The notes beneath the pieces are model-generated. The model worked only from the letters and a program-made list of their open reading frames with translations, searched no databases and was not told where the DNA came from. A DNA stretch of 64,000 bases from Gordonia namibiensis NBRC 108229 (lineage in GTDB: Bacteria; Actinomycetota; Actinomycetes; Mycobacteriales; Mycobacteriaceae): assembly GCF_000298235.1 (NCBI RefSeq), contig NZ_BAHE01000024.1, forward strand, positions 1 to 64,000. Direction: 5' to 3'. The stretch's first letter is position 1; each line of letters opens with the position of its first letter. The translations under genes were made by a program, and so were the position numbers. Below, piece after piece: positions 38,616 through 48,120 of this stretch.

Positions 38616-39479
38616 GTGGGGGAGCGCGGACAGCACCGTGTGGCGACAGTCGACGTGCCCGCAGGGCGTTTCCGGATGGGCGATGCGCACGACGAGGGCT
38701 ATCGCACCGACGGGGAGGTCCCGGTGCACGGCGTCGAACTCAGGGCGTTTTCGGTGGACGTCACGTCGGTGACGAATGCCGCCTTCACCGCCTTCGTCGA
38801 GGCGACCGGGTACGTCACCGACGCCGAACGGGCCGGTATTTCGGCGGTCTTCCACAGCTATGCCACCGCGCCCGGCGAGCCCGTTCCCGAGACCCCGTGG
38901 TGGCTCGCGACACCCGGTGCATCGTGGCGGCATCCCGGGGGACCGGGCAGCGACCTGACCGGCAAGGACACTCATCCCGTTGTGCATGTCAGCCACGACG
39001 ACGCGCTCGCGTACTGCTCCTGGGCCGGCCGGCGGCTGCCCACCGAGGCGCAGTGGGAGTACGCCGCACGCGGTGGCCGCGACGGTGCGCGGTATCCCTG
39101 GGGCGACACGCGCCCGAGTCCGGAGGATCCGCGCTGCAACATCTTTCGCGGCGAGTTCCCCGACCGTCCGACCGGACACGTCGGCACCGTCGACGTGCGC
39201 ACCTTCGAACCCAACGGATACGGCCTCTACCAGTGCGTGGGCAACGTGTGGGAGTGGTGCGCCGACCGGTTCAGCGCGCGGTACTACCGGACCTCCGCCA
39301 CCGTCGACCCCACCGGACCGACCCGGGGCACCCTGCGCGTCCTCCGCGGTGGCAGCCATCTCTGTCACGACTCGTACTGCAACCGCTACCGCGTCGCGGC
39401 GAGATCGTCGAACACCCCGAACTCGACGACGAGCAATATCGGATTCCGCACGGTGGGCGACGCCGCGTCGGAGGGCTGA
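38616..39479 (+). CDS. Formylglycine-generating enzyme (sulfatase-modifying factor)
   Basis: The 287-residue product is an FGE/SUMF1-family oxidase that converts the Cys of CxPxR in type I sulfatases to formylglycine. The fold markers VPAGRFRMGDA, RLPTEAQWEYAARGG and GNVWEWCADRF are present. The two copper-binding active-site cysteines are in GGSHLCHDSYCNRY (Cys250 and Cys255), spaced as in the Streptomyces enzyme, so it should be active. The start is probably GTG 38616, behind GGGGGAG; GTG 38640 is an alternative. It is the last gene of the sulfation cassette and its likely client is the sulfatase at 33347. Confidence 0.92.
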   Translation: MGERGQHRVATVDVPAGRFRMGDAHDEGYRTDGEVPVHGVELRAFSVDVTSVTNAAFTAFVEATGYVTDAERAGISAVFHSYATAPGEPVPETPWWLATPGASWRHPGGPGSDLTGKDTHPVVHVSHDDALAYCSWAGRRLPTEAQWEYAARGGRDGARYPWGDTRPSPEDPRCNIFRGEFPDRPTGHVGTVDVRTFEPNGYGLYQCVGNVWEWCADRFSARYYRTSATVDPTGPTRGTLRVLRGGSHLCHDSYCNRYRVAARSSNTPNSTTSNIGFRTVGDAASEG

Positions 39480-39634
39480 CGGGGCGTCGGGAACCGAAGC
39501 CGGCCGCCGACAGTTGTCCCCTGTGACCGGGTCGCTGTGTGTTGCGGAGGAGAGCATGCGGCGACATGTGCGATCGTGGTCGCTCGGACGGGCGTCGGCT
39601 CGCCGGGAGATCCGAGACAGGAGTGGAACGGGGA

Positions 39635-40405
39635 ATGCGTGTGTTGGGCCGGGGGCGGAACCGTCGCTCGTGGAGGAACGGGCTGGTCGCGGGCGGGGTG
39701 GCGATCGCCTCATCGGTGTTGCTCTCCGCGTGCATCGATCTCCCGTCGCTGAACAGGCCCGACATCCCCGAGGGCATCCCGCCCGGCGCGGGTGTGCCGC
39801 AGCCCTACATCGACATCAACGCGCCCGGCCGCACCGCCGACAAGATGCACGCGTGGGCCGAACCCATCTCGGAGTCGACCGGCATCCCCATCGTGTCCCT
39901 GCAGGCCTACGGCAACGCCGCGGAGATCCAGCGGCAGCAGCACCCCGAATGCGGCATCGCGTGGACGACACTGGCCGGCATCGCGGGCGTCGAGAGCAAG
40001 CACGGGCGCTACCGGGGCTCGAGCGTGGCCGAGAACGGCGACGTGAGCCCGCCGATCCGCGGCGCGCAGCTCGACGGCACCAAGGGCAACATGGAGATCC
40101 GCGACACCGACGGGGGCAGCCTCGACGGTGACCCCACCCACGATCGCGCGATGGGCCCCTTCCAGTTCATCCCGGAGACGTGGAAGCGCTACGGCGTGGA
40201 CGCCAACGGCGACGGCGTCCCCGACCCGGACAACATCGACGACGCGGCGCTGTCCGCCGCCCGCTACCTGTGCGTCTCGTCGGGCAACGACATGACCGTC
40301 GCCGAGGGCTGGGAGAAGGCGGTCCGCACGTACAACAACTCGATGGCCTATGTCCTCGACGTGCGCGATCACGCCAACGCCTACTCGATCAACGTCCGTT
40401 TCTGA
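39635..40405 (+). CDS. lpqU: LpqU-like lytic transglycosylase lipoprotein
   Basis: The 256-residue product is a lipoprotein (signal ending SVLLSAC) with a lytic murein transglycosylase domain. WTTLAGIAGVESKHGRY holds the probable catalytic Glu, and RAMGPFQFIPETWKRYGVD and AARYLCVSS are typical of the MltB-like fold. A calcium-binding-like DANGDGVPDPDNIDD stretch is present. It stands upstream of eno, as lpqU (Rv1022) does in M. tuberculosis. I chose ATG 39635 because the signal peptide follows it; the frame extends upstream without family features. The role is peptidoglycan cleavage during growth. Confidence 0.9.
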   Translation: MRVLGRGRNRRSWRNGLVAGGVAIASSVLLSACIDLPSLNRPDIPEGIPPGAGVPQPYIDINAPGRTADKMHAWAEPISESTGIPIVSLQAYGNAAEIQRQQHPECGIAWTTLAGIAGVESKHGRYRGSSVAENGDVSPPIRGAQLDGTKGNMEIRDTDGGSLDGDPTHDRAMGPFQFIPETWKRYGVDANGDGVPDPDNIDDAALSAARYLCVSSGNDMTVAEGWEKAVRTYNNSMAYVLDVRDHANAYSINVRF

Positions 40406-40419
40406 GCCCGGGGCCGGGC

Positions 40420-40468
40420 GGCTGCAGCCGTACCACGAGACCTTGTCTCGTGGACCGTGGATGCAGCC
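40420..40468 (+). terminator. Hairpin between lpqU and eno
   Basis: GGCTGCA (40420-40426) pairs with 40462-40468 and CCACGAGA (40433-40440) pairs with 40446-40453 across a 5-nt loop, giving a two-part stem. It lies 15 bp after the lpqU stop and 64 bp before eno, so it probably ends the upstream transcript and eno has its own promoter. Confidence 0.65.
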
Positions 40469-40480
40469 ACTACTCTTTGA

Positions 40481-41815
<1,335 letters not shown>

Positions 41816-41827
41816 TTAGCTGTCTTC

Positions 41828-42526
41828 ATGGGTTCGGAGCGACGTCACCGCGGTGACGGGCGTCAGCGTGCGCGTGATCGGAAGGCCGATCCGCGCGCAC
41901 GCGACGCCCGTCGCACGCGACGGCACGATCGGTCCGGACGTCCGGCTCGGCCTGTCGCGCCGGTCTCGGTCGTCGAGACCGGTGAACAGGAGCTGATCGG
42001 CGACGCCGCTGCGGACACCGCAGCCGAAGCCCAGGCGTCCGCGGCCGACACCGCCGCACCGTCGGCCGAGCGGGTGCGTCGCTCCCGGGCGAACGCGTCC
42101 CGGAACGGGATGCGGTCCGGACTGAGTGCTCGTCTGCGACGCTTCGAGATGACCCCGGGCACCGTGGCGACACTCGTCATCACGGTCGTCGTGGTCTGCG
42201 TCGTCGCCCTGACGCTGGCGATGCCGCTGCGGACGTACTTCAGTCAGCGGTCGGAGTTCCGGCAGCTGACCGCGTCGAACGAACAGCTGCGGCGCGAGGT
42301 CGCCGACTACCAGCAGAAGGTCAACGAGCAGAACGACCCCGCCTACATCGAGGCTCAGGCGCGGACGCGTCTGCAGTTCGTCAAGCCAGGAGAGATCCCG
42401 CTCGTGATGTTGTTCCCCGCCGACCAGGCCCGCCGTGAGGCCGCTGAACGTGCCGAGGAGCGCGCCCGCGCACCCTGGTACGGCAACCTCTGGGACACCC
42501 TGTCGACTCCGCCCGCCGCGCAGTGA
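41828..42526 (+). CDS. FtsB/DivIC-like septum formation initiator
   Basis: The 232-residue product has a long basic, Ala/Arg-rich cytoplasmic N-terminus (~110 residues), one membrane segment (VATLVITVVVVCVVALTLAM), and an extracellular coiled coil (FRQLTASNEQLRREVADYQQ). The DivIC block YIEAQARTRLQFVKPGEIP follows. This is the architecture of the actinobacterial FtsB orthologue (Rv1024), part of the FtsQLB division complex. It lies 12 bp after eno and its stop overlaps the next start. Confidence 0.92.
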   Translation: MGSERRHRGDGRQRARDRKADPRARDARRTRRHDRSGRPARPVAPVSVVETGEQELIGDAAADTAAEAQASAADTAAPSAERVRRSRANASRNGMRSGLSARLRRFEMTPGTVATLVITVVVVCVVALTLAMPLRTYFSQRSEFRQLTASNEQLRREVADYQQKVNEQNDPAYIEAQARTRLQFVKPGEIPLVMLFPADQARREAAERAEERARAPWYGNLWDTLSTPPAAQ

Positions 42527-43068
42527 GGTCAGTGACCGTGAGCGTGTCAGAAGAAGACCTCGCCACCGTCGCAGCGCAGCTGGGACGCGAGCCGCGGGGC
42601 GTCATCGAGATCAGCTATCGCACACCGGACGGCCAGCCGGCCGTCGTCAAGACCGCGCCGCGGCTGCCCGACGGCACGCCGTTCCCGACGCTGTACTACC
42701 TGACCGATCCGCGGCTCACCGCCGAGGCCAGCCGTCAGGAATCGGCGGGCGTCATGCGGGGGATGACCGCGCGGTTGTCGTCCGATCCGGAGCTCGCGGC
42801 CGCCTATCGTCGTGCCCACGAGGACTACCTCGCCGAGCGCGACGCCATCGAGTCGTTGGGCACCGACTTCACCGGCGGCGGCATGCCCGACCGGGTGAAG
42901 TGCCTGCACGTGCTCATCGCGCACTCGCTCGCCAAGGGGCCGGGTCTCAACCCGTTCGGCGACGAGGCGGTGGCACTTGCTGCCGCAAATGGCTTGCGGG
43001 GCACCGCGATCCCGGCCGACTGGCCCGACACACTCCCGCCGACGCAGACCGCCGGAGACGACGCGTGA
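42523..43068 (+). CDS. DUF501 family protein
   Basis: The 181-residue product is a conserved actinobacterial DUF501 protein (Rv1025-like) of unknown function. Typical blocks are GVIEISYRTPDGQPAVVKTA, PFPTLYYLTDPRLTAEASR and GMPDRVKCLHVLIAHSLAKG. The conserved Cys and His in the last block could bind a metal. The start GTG overlaps the upstream stop (GTGA), and further GTG codons at 42532 and 42538 are possible. The next gene overlaps in the same way, so this is an operon with the ftsB-like and ppx genes. Confidence 0.9.
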   Translation: MRSVTVSVSEEDLATVAAQLGREPRGVIEISYRTPDGQPAVVKTAPRLPDGTPFPTLYYLTDPRLTAEASRQESAGVMRGMTARLSSDPELAAAYRRAHEDYLAERDAIESLGTDFTGGGMPDRVKCLHVLIAHSLAKGPGLNPFGDEAVALAAANGLRGTAIPADWPDTLPPTQTAGDDA

Positions 43069-44012
43069 CGATCGTCGGCGCCGTCGACTGCGGAACCAAC
43101 TCGATCCGTCTCCTCGTGGCCCGGGCCGGTGACGACGGCCGCCTCGTCGACCTGCATCGCGAGATGCGCGTCGTACGACTGGGTTACGGCGTCGACGCGA
43201 CCGGACAGTTCGCCCCGGAATCGATCGAACGCACCCGGGTCGCGCTCGCCGACTACGTCACCACGATGGAATCGCTCGGCGTCGAGAAGGTCAGGATGGT
43301 GGCGACGTCGGCGACACGCGATGCGTCGAATCGCGACGAATTCTTCGCGATGACCGCCGACCTGCTGAGCTGCGTCTCCGACGGCGCCATCGCTGAGGTC
43401 ATCTCGGGCGATGAGGAAGCGCGGCTGTCCTTCCGCGGAGCCGTCGGCGAATTGGACCCCGCCAGTGGGCCTTTCGTGGTCACCGACCTCGGGGGAGGCT
43501 CGACCGAGGTGGTGCTCGGCGACACCGATGGCGTCCACGCCGCGTACTCGGCGGACATCGGGTGCGTGCGTCTGACCGAACGCACCCTGCCATCCGATCC
43601 GCCGACAACCGAGGAGATCGCCGCCGCCCAGGTGTTCGCCGCCGAGCGACTCGCCGAGGCCTTCGCGCGGGTGCCCGTCGAGCCCGCACGGACGTGGGTC
43701 GGCGTCGCCGGGACGATGACGACGCTCGCCGCACTCGGCGCCGGATTGACCGAGTACGACTCGGAGAAGATCCACCTCTCCCGCATCTCGCTGGCCGACC
43801 TCGACCGCGTGTGCTGGGATCTCGTACACATGACCCGCGCCGACCGTGCTGCGCTGGGGCCGATGCACCCCGGTCGCGTCGATGTCATCGGCGGGGGATC
43901 GCTAGTCACGCTCGAACTGGCGAAGGTGCTGGCCGAACGGGCGGGCATCACCGAACTCGTCGTCAGCGAGCACGACATCCTCGACGGGATCGCACTCGGC
44001 ATCCTGGACTGA
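43065..44012 (+). CDS. ppx: Ppx/GppA-family exopolyphosphatase
   Basis: The 315-residue product is a short (single Ppx/GppA domain) phosphatase of the kind encoded by Rv1026 in M. tuberculosis, acting on polyphosphate or pppGpp. The actin-like ATPase-fold motifs are VDCGTNSIRLLVA and VTDLGGGSTEVV. The C-terminal VIGGGSLVTLELA and EHDILDGIALGIL complete the domain. The start GTG overlaps the DUF501 stop. Which substrate it uses cannot be told from sequence. Confidence 0.92.
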   Translation: MTIVGAVDCGTNSIRLLVARAGDDGRLVDLHREMRVVRLGYGVDATGQFAPESIERTRVALADYVTTMESLGVEKVRMVATSATRDASNRDEFFAMTADLLSCVSDGAIAEVISGDEEARLSFRGAVGELDPASGPFVVTDLGGGSTEVVLGDTDGVHAAYSADIGCVRLTERTLPSDPPTTEEIAAAQVFAAERLAEAFARVPVEPARTWVGVAGTMTTLAALGAGLTEYDSEKIHLSRISLADLDRVCWDLVHMTRADRAALGPMHPGRVDVIGGGSLVTLELAKVLAERAGITELVVSEHDILDGIALGILD

Positions 44013-44039
44013 AGGACCGGTCCCGATAGGATGTGACGC

Positions 44040-44213
44040 ATGGCATACAACCTGCGTTGCCCCTGTGGCGAGTCCATCACCGCCCTCGAAGACGACTTCG
44101 TCCCCAAGGTCCAGGCCCACCTCGCGGCCGAACATCCCGGCCGGGACTACAGCGAGACCGAGATCATGATGATGGCGATGACCGTGCCCGATCGCGCGGT
44201 GAAATCCGACTGA
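44040..44213 (+). CDS. DUF1059-like small protein
   Basis: This 57-residue gene encodes a DUF1059-type protein. MAYNLRCPCGESI carries a CxCG pair, and AHLAAEHPGRDYSETEI carries the following His pair, so a small zinc- or iron-binding site is plausible. The ATG lies 27 bp after ppx on the same strand and base composition is coding-like. The function is unknown. Confidence 0.8.
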   Translation: MAYNLRCPCGESITALEDDFVPKVQAHLAAEHPGRDYSETEIMMMAMTVPDRAVKSD

Positions 44214-44260
44214 CCCTTCGAGACGCCCTCCGCACGCTCCGGGCTCCTCAGGGAGCAGCG
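44214..44260. repeat. Short interspersed intergenic element
   Basis: CCCTTCGAGACGCCCTC...GGGCTCCTCAGGGAGCAG resembles the elements at 15.1-15.6 kb and 20.3 kb (CCCTTCGAGGCTCGTCGC...CTCAGGGAGCG). It lies between a stop codon and a strong terminator hairpin. Confidence 0.5.
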
Positions 44261-44261
44261 G

Positions 44262-44329
44262 AAACCCACCACTTTTCGCCAGATCCACCACCCGAGCGGG
44301 TGGTGGATCTGGCGATAAAAGGTGGGTTT
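44262..44329. terminator. Long bidirectional terminator hairpin
   Basis: AAACCCACC...CCAGATCCACCACCC pairs with GGGTGGTGGATCTGG...GGTGGGTTT around the 4-nt loop GAGC, giving a stem of about 31 bp with only small bulges. It separates the convergent DUF1059-like and DUF4395 genes. Confidence 0.85.
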
Positions 44330-44333
44330 GCGG

Positions 44334-44834
44334 CTAGGCCGCGGCTGCGGGGTTGCGCAGCGAGATGTTGTTGCAGGCCTCGCACACCGACTCGGGGATG
44401 ATGCCCGCGCGCTGCAGGAAGCCGAAGATGGTGCAGCCCAGGCAGAATCCGAAGACCGACTCGAGCGTCGCGGCGAGGATCAGGACGCCGGTGGTGATCT
44501 GCGCGGCCAAGCCGAAACCGAAGAGGCTCAGCACGAACGCCGTACCGCTGACCACCAGGCCGATGGTCTGGGCGAAGCGCTTCGGAGGTCCGGGGACCAG
44601 CTTCTCCTTGCGGACGACCTTAGGGACGATGAACTTCACCGAGAGCTGTCCGAAGGGGGAGAGCGTCGGGCCAGACGCCACGCGCAGCGCGAAGCCGAGA
44701 GCGAGGATGCCGTAGAGGATCGGGTTGTCGACCGCGACCGCGATGACGGCCAGCACGACGACCAGGCCGGCGGTCGTGCGGGCCGCGTAGTCGTTCACGG
44801 GGTTGGGAAAGGTGAGAACCTCACGCACCGACAT
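44334..44834 (-). CDS. DUF4395 membrane protein
   Basis: The 166-residue membrane protein belongs to DUF4395. It opens with FPNPVNDYAARTTAGLVVVL, has about four membrane segments, and carries the family's CLGC motif (FGFCLGCTIFGFL) plus a further CEAC near the C-terminus. Such proteins often occur with thioredoxin-like or sulfur-transfer proteins, but none is adjacent here. The ATG at 44834 is preceded by GGAGG; a start at 44849 lacks such a site. The exact function is unknown. Confidence 0.88.
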   Translation of the reverse strand: MSVREVLTFPNPVNDYAARTTAGLVVVLAVIAVAVDNPILYGILALGFALRVASGPTLSPFGQLSVKFIVPKVVRKEKLVPGPPKRFAQTIGLVVSGTAFVLSLFGFGLAAQITTGVLILAATLESVFGFCLGCTIFGFLQRAGIIPESVCEACNNISLRNPAAAA

Positions 44835-44938
44835 CGACAGAACCTCCATGAACTAGGAAAACCAGGACCAAGCTACGGGTGCGTCGGTCGTTTGGCAAAG
44901 GTTCTATCCACCCAGATCTCAAGAGGGTGAGCGTCGTC

Positions 44939-45436
44939 TCACAAGTGATCGGTGTCAGGTGCGATCCGGGGCTCCTCCGCGGCGATCTCCCGCGGGTCGT
45001 CGACGTCGGGCTCGTCCTGGTCGGTCACGCCGCCGTCGTTGGGGAGTTCGGCCTCCCGGGAGACCTCTCCCTCCTGGTCGATGCCGGCCTGCTCACCGAC
45101 GTCGATGCGATCGGGGATCTCGTCCATGTCCACTCCTGTGACTCTTCGTGCCTGCTCGGACTCGGAAAACGGTTCGGACAGGTCGGCGTCGTTGATCGTC
45201 TCTGCGTAGGCGAACTCGGCGTCGATGATCCCCCACTCACGGTCCTGGGCGAGGTCGGCCTTGGCCTTGCGTGCGGCCTCCCGCATCTCGAACCCGTCGG
45301 TGACGATCTCGCCGATCTCGCGGGTCACCCCGGCGACGGCGCCGGTGATGATGGTGGCGATGCGACCCACGTGGGTTGCCGTGGACTCGATCAGCTCCTG
45401 CATCAGGTCCTTGTTCCGTTCGATGCTGTCGACCAT
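44939..45436 (-). CDS. Acidic hypothetical protein
   Basis: I do not recognise this family. The 165-residue product has an N-terminal helical region (RNKDLMQELIESTATHVGR then IATIITGAVAGVTREIGEIV), with a weakly hydrophobic stretch that may be amphipathic and not truly transmembrane. A charged middle (FEMREAARKAKADLAQDREW) and a very acidic, probably disordered C-terminal half (DPREIAAEEPRIAPDTDHL) follow. It lies alone between the DUF4395 and desaturase genes. Codon use is like its neighbours, so it is probably a real gene. Confidence 0.75.
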   Translation of the reverse strand: MVDSIERNKDLMQELIESTATHVGRIATIITGAVAGVTREIGEIVTDGFEMREAARKAKADLAQDREWGIIDAEFAYAETINDADLSEPFSESEQARRVTGVDMDEIPDRIDVGEQAGIDQEGEVSREAELPNDGGVTDQDEPDVDDPREIAAEEPRIAPDTDHL

Positions 45437-45563
45437 CTGTGACCCCCTGGGTTCTTAAGGGTTTTGCCCCCGGCGTGTGCCTGTCCGTGCGCGCCTGTGA
45501 AACGCGACTGGTCCCGAGGTTACCCCCGGGACCAGTCGGTCAAACGGTTCTCAAATGCGCAGG

Positions 45564-46778
45564 TCAGGCGGCCGACGCAGGCTTCTCGCGTTCGACGATG
45601 ACGGTGAGGTCGTCATCGTCGCGGGTCATCCAGTTCGGCAGCGACAACTTCGCGATCTTCTTCCAGGTCGACGCCAGCTGGTGGCTGAGCGAGCCGGTGT
45701 TGTACGGCAGGCCGTAGCGCTCGCAGATCTCCTGCACCTCGCCGGACATCGTCGGGTAGCGGCTTGCCGGGATGTCCGGGAACAGGTGGTGTTCGATCTG
45801 GTGCGACAGGTTGCCGCTCATGATGTGGAACAGCGGGCTGCCGGTGATGTTGGCCGAGCCGAGCATCTGGCGCAGGTACCACTGGCCGCGGGTCTCGTTC
45901 TGGCACTCCTCCGGGGTGAAAGTCTGTGCACCGGTGGGGAAGTGGCCGCAGAAGATGATCGAGTAGGTCCACACGTTGCGCACCAGGTTGGCGGTGGCGT
46001 TGCCGATGAGGGTCGGGACGAACAGCGGGCCGGTCAGCGCCGGGAAGACGACGTAGTCCTTGAGGACCTGTCGACCTGCCTTGCGCCACATGCCCTTCAC
46101 CAGGCCCTTGATGTCGCTCCACTTGCGCTTGCCCTGGATCACGTTCTCCGCCTCCAGGTCGTGGAGCATGACGCCCCACTCGAAGAGGAGCATGAGGGCG
46201 GTCGCGTAGCCGAGGTTGCCCAGGTAGTAGGGATTCCACTTCTGGTCGCGCGCCATCCGCAGGATGCCGTAACCGATGTCGCGGTCCTCGCCGAGGATGT
46301 TGGTGAACGTGTGGTGCAGGTAGTTGTGGCTGTGCTTCCACTGGTCGGCCGGACACACGGTGTCCCACTCGAATTCGCGGGAGTTGTAGGTGTCCTCGCG
46401 CATCCAGTCGTACTGGCCGTGCATCACGTTGTGGCCGATCTCCATGTTGTCGAGGATCTTCGACACGGAGAGAGCGCCGACGGCGGCGATCCAGGCCGGC
46501 GGGAAGAACCCGAGGTACATGAGTGCGCGGCCGCCGATCTCGAACCCGCGCTGGGCGCGGATGACCGAGTACAGGTAGTCGCGGTCCTTCTGACCGAGGT
46601 CGGCGACGATCCGCGAGCGAAGCTCGTCCAGGTCGCGTCCCAGCGCCTCGACCTGTTCATAGGACAGGACGACGGTGTTGGGGTCGGAGTTCTCGGCGGT
46701 GATGTTCTCGGCCTCGACGACGGCCGGCAGGTTCTCGGTGGGTGCGGGACGGGTGTCCTGTGCGATGTCGATGGTCAT
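45564..46778 (-). CDS. DesA3-type membrane fatty acid desaturase
   Basis: The 404-residue product is a di-iron membrane desaturase resembling mycobacterial DesA3 (stearoyl-CoA delta-9 desaturase). The three histidine boxes are HNVMH (116-120), HSHNYLHH (149-156) and HQIEHH (326-331). Hydrophobic hairpins lie at about 84-110 and 185-205. The enzyme needs electrons from a reductase, and the next gene upstream encodes exactly such a protein (58 bp away). A divergent TetR gene follows upstream of that. The reaction is introduction of a cis double bond into acyl chains, for membrane fluidity or oleate/mycolate precursors. Confidence 0.93.
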   Translation of the reverse strand: MTIDIAQDTRPAPTENLPAVVEAENITAENSDPNTVVLSYEQVEALGRDLDELRSRIVADLGQKDRDYLYSVIRAQRGFEIGGRALMYLGFFPPAWIAAVGALSVSKILDNMEIGHNVMHGQYDWMREDTYNSREFEWDTVCPADQWKHSHNYLHHTFTNILGEDRDIGYGILRMARDQKWNPYYLGNLGYATALMLLFEWGVMLHDLEAENVIQGKRKWSDIKGLVKGMWRKAGRQVLKDYVVFPALTGPLFVPTLIGNATANLVRNVWTYSIIFCGHFPTGAQTFTPEECQNETRGQWYLRQMLGSANITGSPLFHIMSGNLSHQIEHHLFPDIPASRYPTMSGEVQEICERYGLPYNTGSLSHQLASTWKKIAKLSLPNWMTRDDDDLTVIVEREKPASAA

Positions 46779-46836
46779 GGTGTGCCTCCTGCTGGGTAGG
46801 AGTGGAATGGGTGGAGGTCGGCGAGGTGGCCGACCG

Positions 46837-47961
46837 TCAGATCTCGATGTCGACGGAACCGACCGGGGCGTTGATGCACAGCTGGATCTGGGTGTCGGAC
46901 TCGGTGTCGGTCTCGCCGGTGAGCACGTTTCGGGTGCAGCCCGACTTCTTCACGGCGGTGCAGGAGAAGCAGATCCCCATGCGGCAACCGGATTCCGGGG
47001 TGAGCCCGGCGGCTTCGGCCTGGTCGAGGATCGGACGACCGTCGTTGGTCGCCGTTGCACCCGACCGTGAGAACGTCAGTTCGCCCTCGACCGAATCGGG
47101 GTCGACGACCGTCGGTGCGGCCAGGGTGAACGCCTCGCTGTGCAACGGCTGCGAGATGCCGAGTTCGGCATGCGCCTCGGCGACGGCATTCATCAGGGCC
47201 CGGGGTCCGCAGACGAACACATCGGCGTCGGCCAGGCCGGGGATGTCGTCGAGGTGCGCGGCGGTGAAGTGGCCGTTGTCTTCCTCGCGGGTGTGGTGCA
47301 TCCGGAGATCGAGGTTGGGATGCTCGACCGCCAGGGCGGCGAGCTCGGTGCGGTACGCGACCTCCGACGCCGTGCGCGCGTAGTGCACGAAGGTGATCGG
47401 TCCGGCGTAGTCTCGGGCCACGAGTGTCCTCAACATTGAGAGCACAGGTGTAACGCCGCTGCCGCCGCTGATGAAGACGGCCGAGGTCGGGTCGGTCTCC
47501 GGCAGCGCGAACTCGCCGTCGGCCTGGGACAGTCCGACCACATCGCCGGTCCGGGCCTCGGCGGCCAGGTGCTTGGAGACGAGGCCGTCGTCGTTGGCGG
47601 TGATGGTGAGTTCGATGTCGCCGTCCGGGCCGGCGGCGGCATTGGCCGGCGAGAAGCACCGGGTGTGCCGGACGCCGTCGATCACGACGCTGAGCTGCAC
47701 GAACTGTCCAGCCTGATGGCCGCGCCACTGACGTGTCGGACGGATGGTGAGACGCACTGTGCGGGGTGTCGGATGCTCGACCCGGACGATCTCGCCGCGC
47801 AGGTCGCGCCAGGTGAGCATCGGATCGAGCAGTTCGAGATAACGGTCGACCGGATGCGGGGACAGTGCCGCCTCGACGATCGAGCCGACCAGGCGGTTCC
47901 AGCGGCCGGGGCTGCCGGCTGCGGTGCCCGGGGTCGGGTTCTGGGAGGTGCGGATGCTCAT
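46837..47961 (-). CDS. Ferredoxin-NAD(P)H reductase, electron donor to the desaturase
   Basis: The 374-residue product combines an FAD-binding domain (SVVIDGVRHTRCFSPAN), an NAD(P)-binding domain (AVFISGGSGVTPVLSML) and a C-terminal plant-type [2Fe-2S] ferredoxin. The cluster cysteines are Cys326, Cys331, Cys334 and Cys362 (CRMGICFSC plus QLCINAP). Rv3230c, the partner of DesA3, has the same design. The start at 47961 follows the palindromic operator region. It is the first gene of a two-gene operon with the desaturase. Confidence 0.94.
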   Translation of the reverse strand: MSIRTSQNPTPGTAAGSPGRWNRLVGSIVEAALSPHPVDRYLELLDPMLTWRDLRGEIVRVEHPTPRTVRLTIRPTRQWRGHQAGQFVQLSVVIDGVRHTRCFSPANAAAGPDGDIELTITANDDGLVSKHLAAEARTGDVVGLSQADGEFALPETDPTSAVFISGGSGVTPVLSMLRTLVARDYAGPITFVHYARTASEVAYRTELAALAVEHPNLDLRMHHTREEDNGHFTAAHLDDIPGLADADVFVCGPRALMNAVAEAHAELGISQPLHSEAFTLAAPTVVDPDSVEGELTFSRSGATATNDGRPILDQAEAAGLTPESGCRMGICFSCTAVKKSGCTRNVLTGETDTESDTQIQLCINAPVGSVDIEI

Positions 47962-47987
47962 GGATGGGCTCCGTTCACATGATTTCG

Positions 47988-48003
47988 GTGTACAGGTGTA
48001 CAC
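47988..48003. promoter_or_regulatory. Palindromic operator between the desaturase operon and TetR gene
   Basis: GTGTAC-AGGT-GTACAC is a perfect 6 bp inverted repeat with a 4-nt centre, 27 bp upstream of the reductase start. A second inverted repeat (TGACG at 48021-48025 with CGTCA at 48034-48038, enclosing CCTGTACC) follows. The divergent TetR-family protein probably binds here. Confidence 0.6.
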
Positions 48004-48120
48004 AAACGAGTGTGACATGTTGACGCCTGTACCCGTCAAGCGGAGATTCCTGTGATGGCCGTCACGATCGTCGGGAGGTCGAGGCCGGGGTAGGAGGTCG
48101 CGGCGAATACACTCGGCTGT

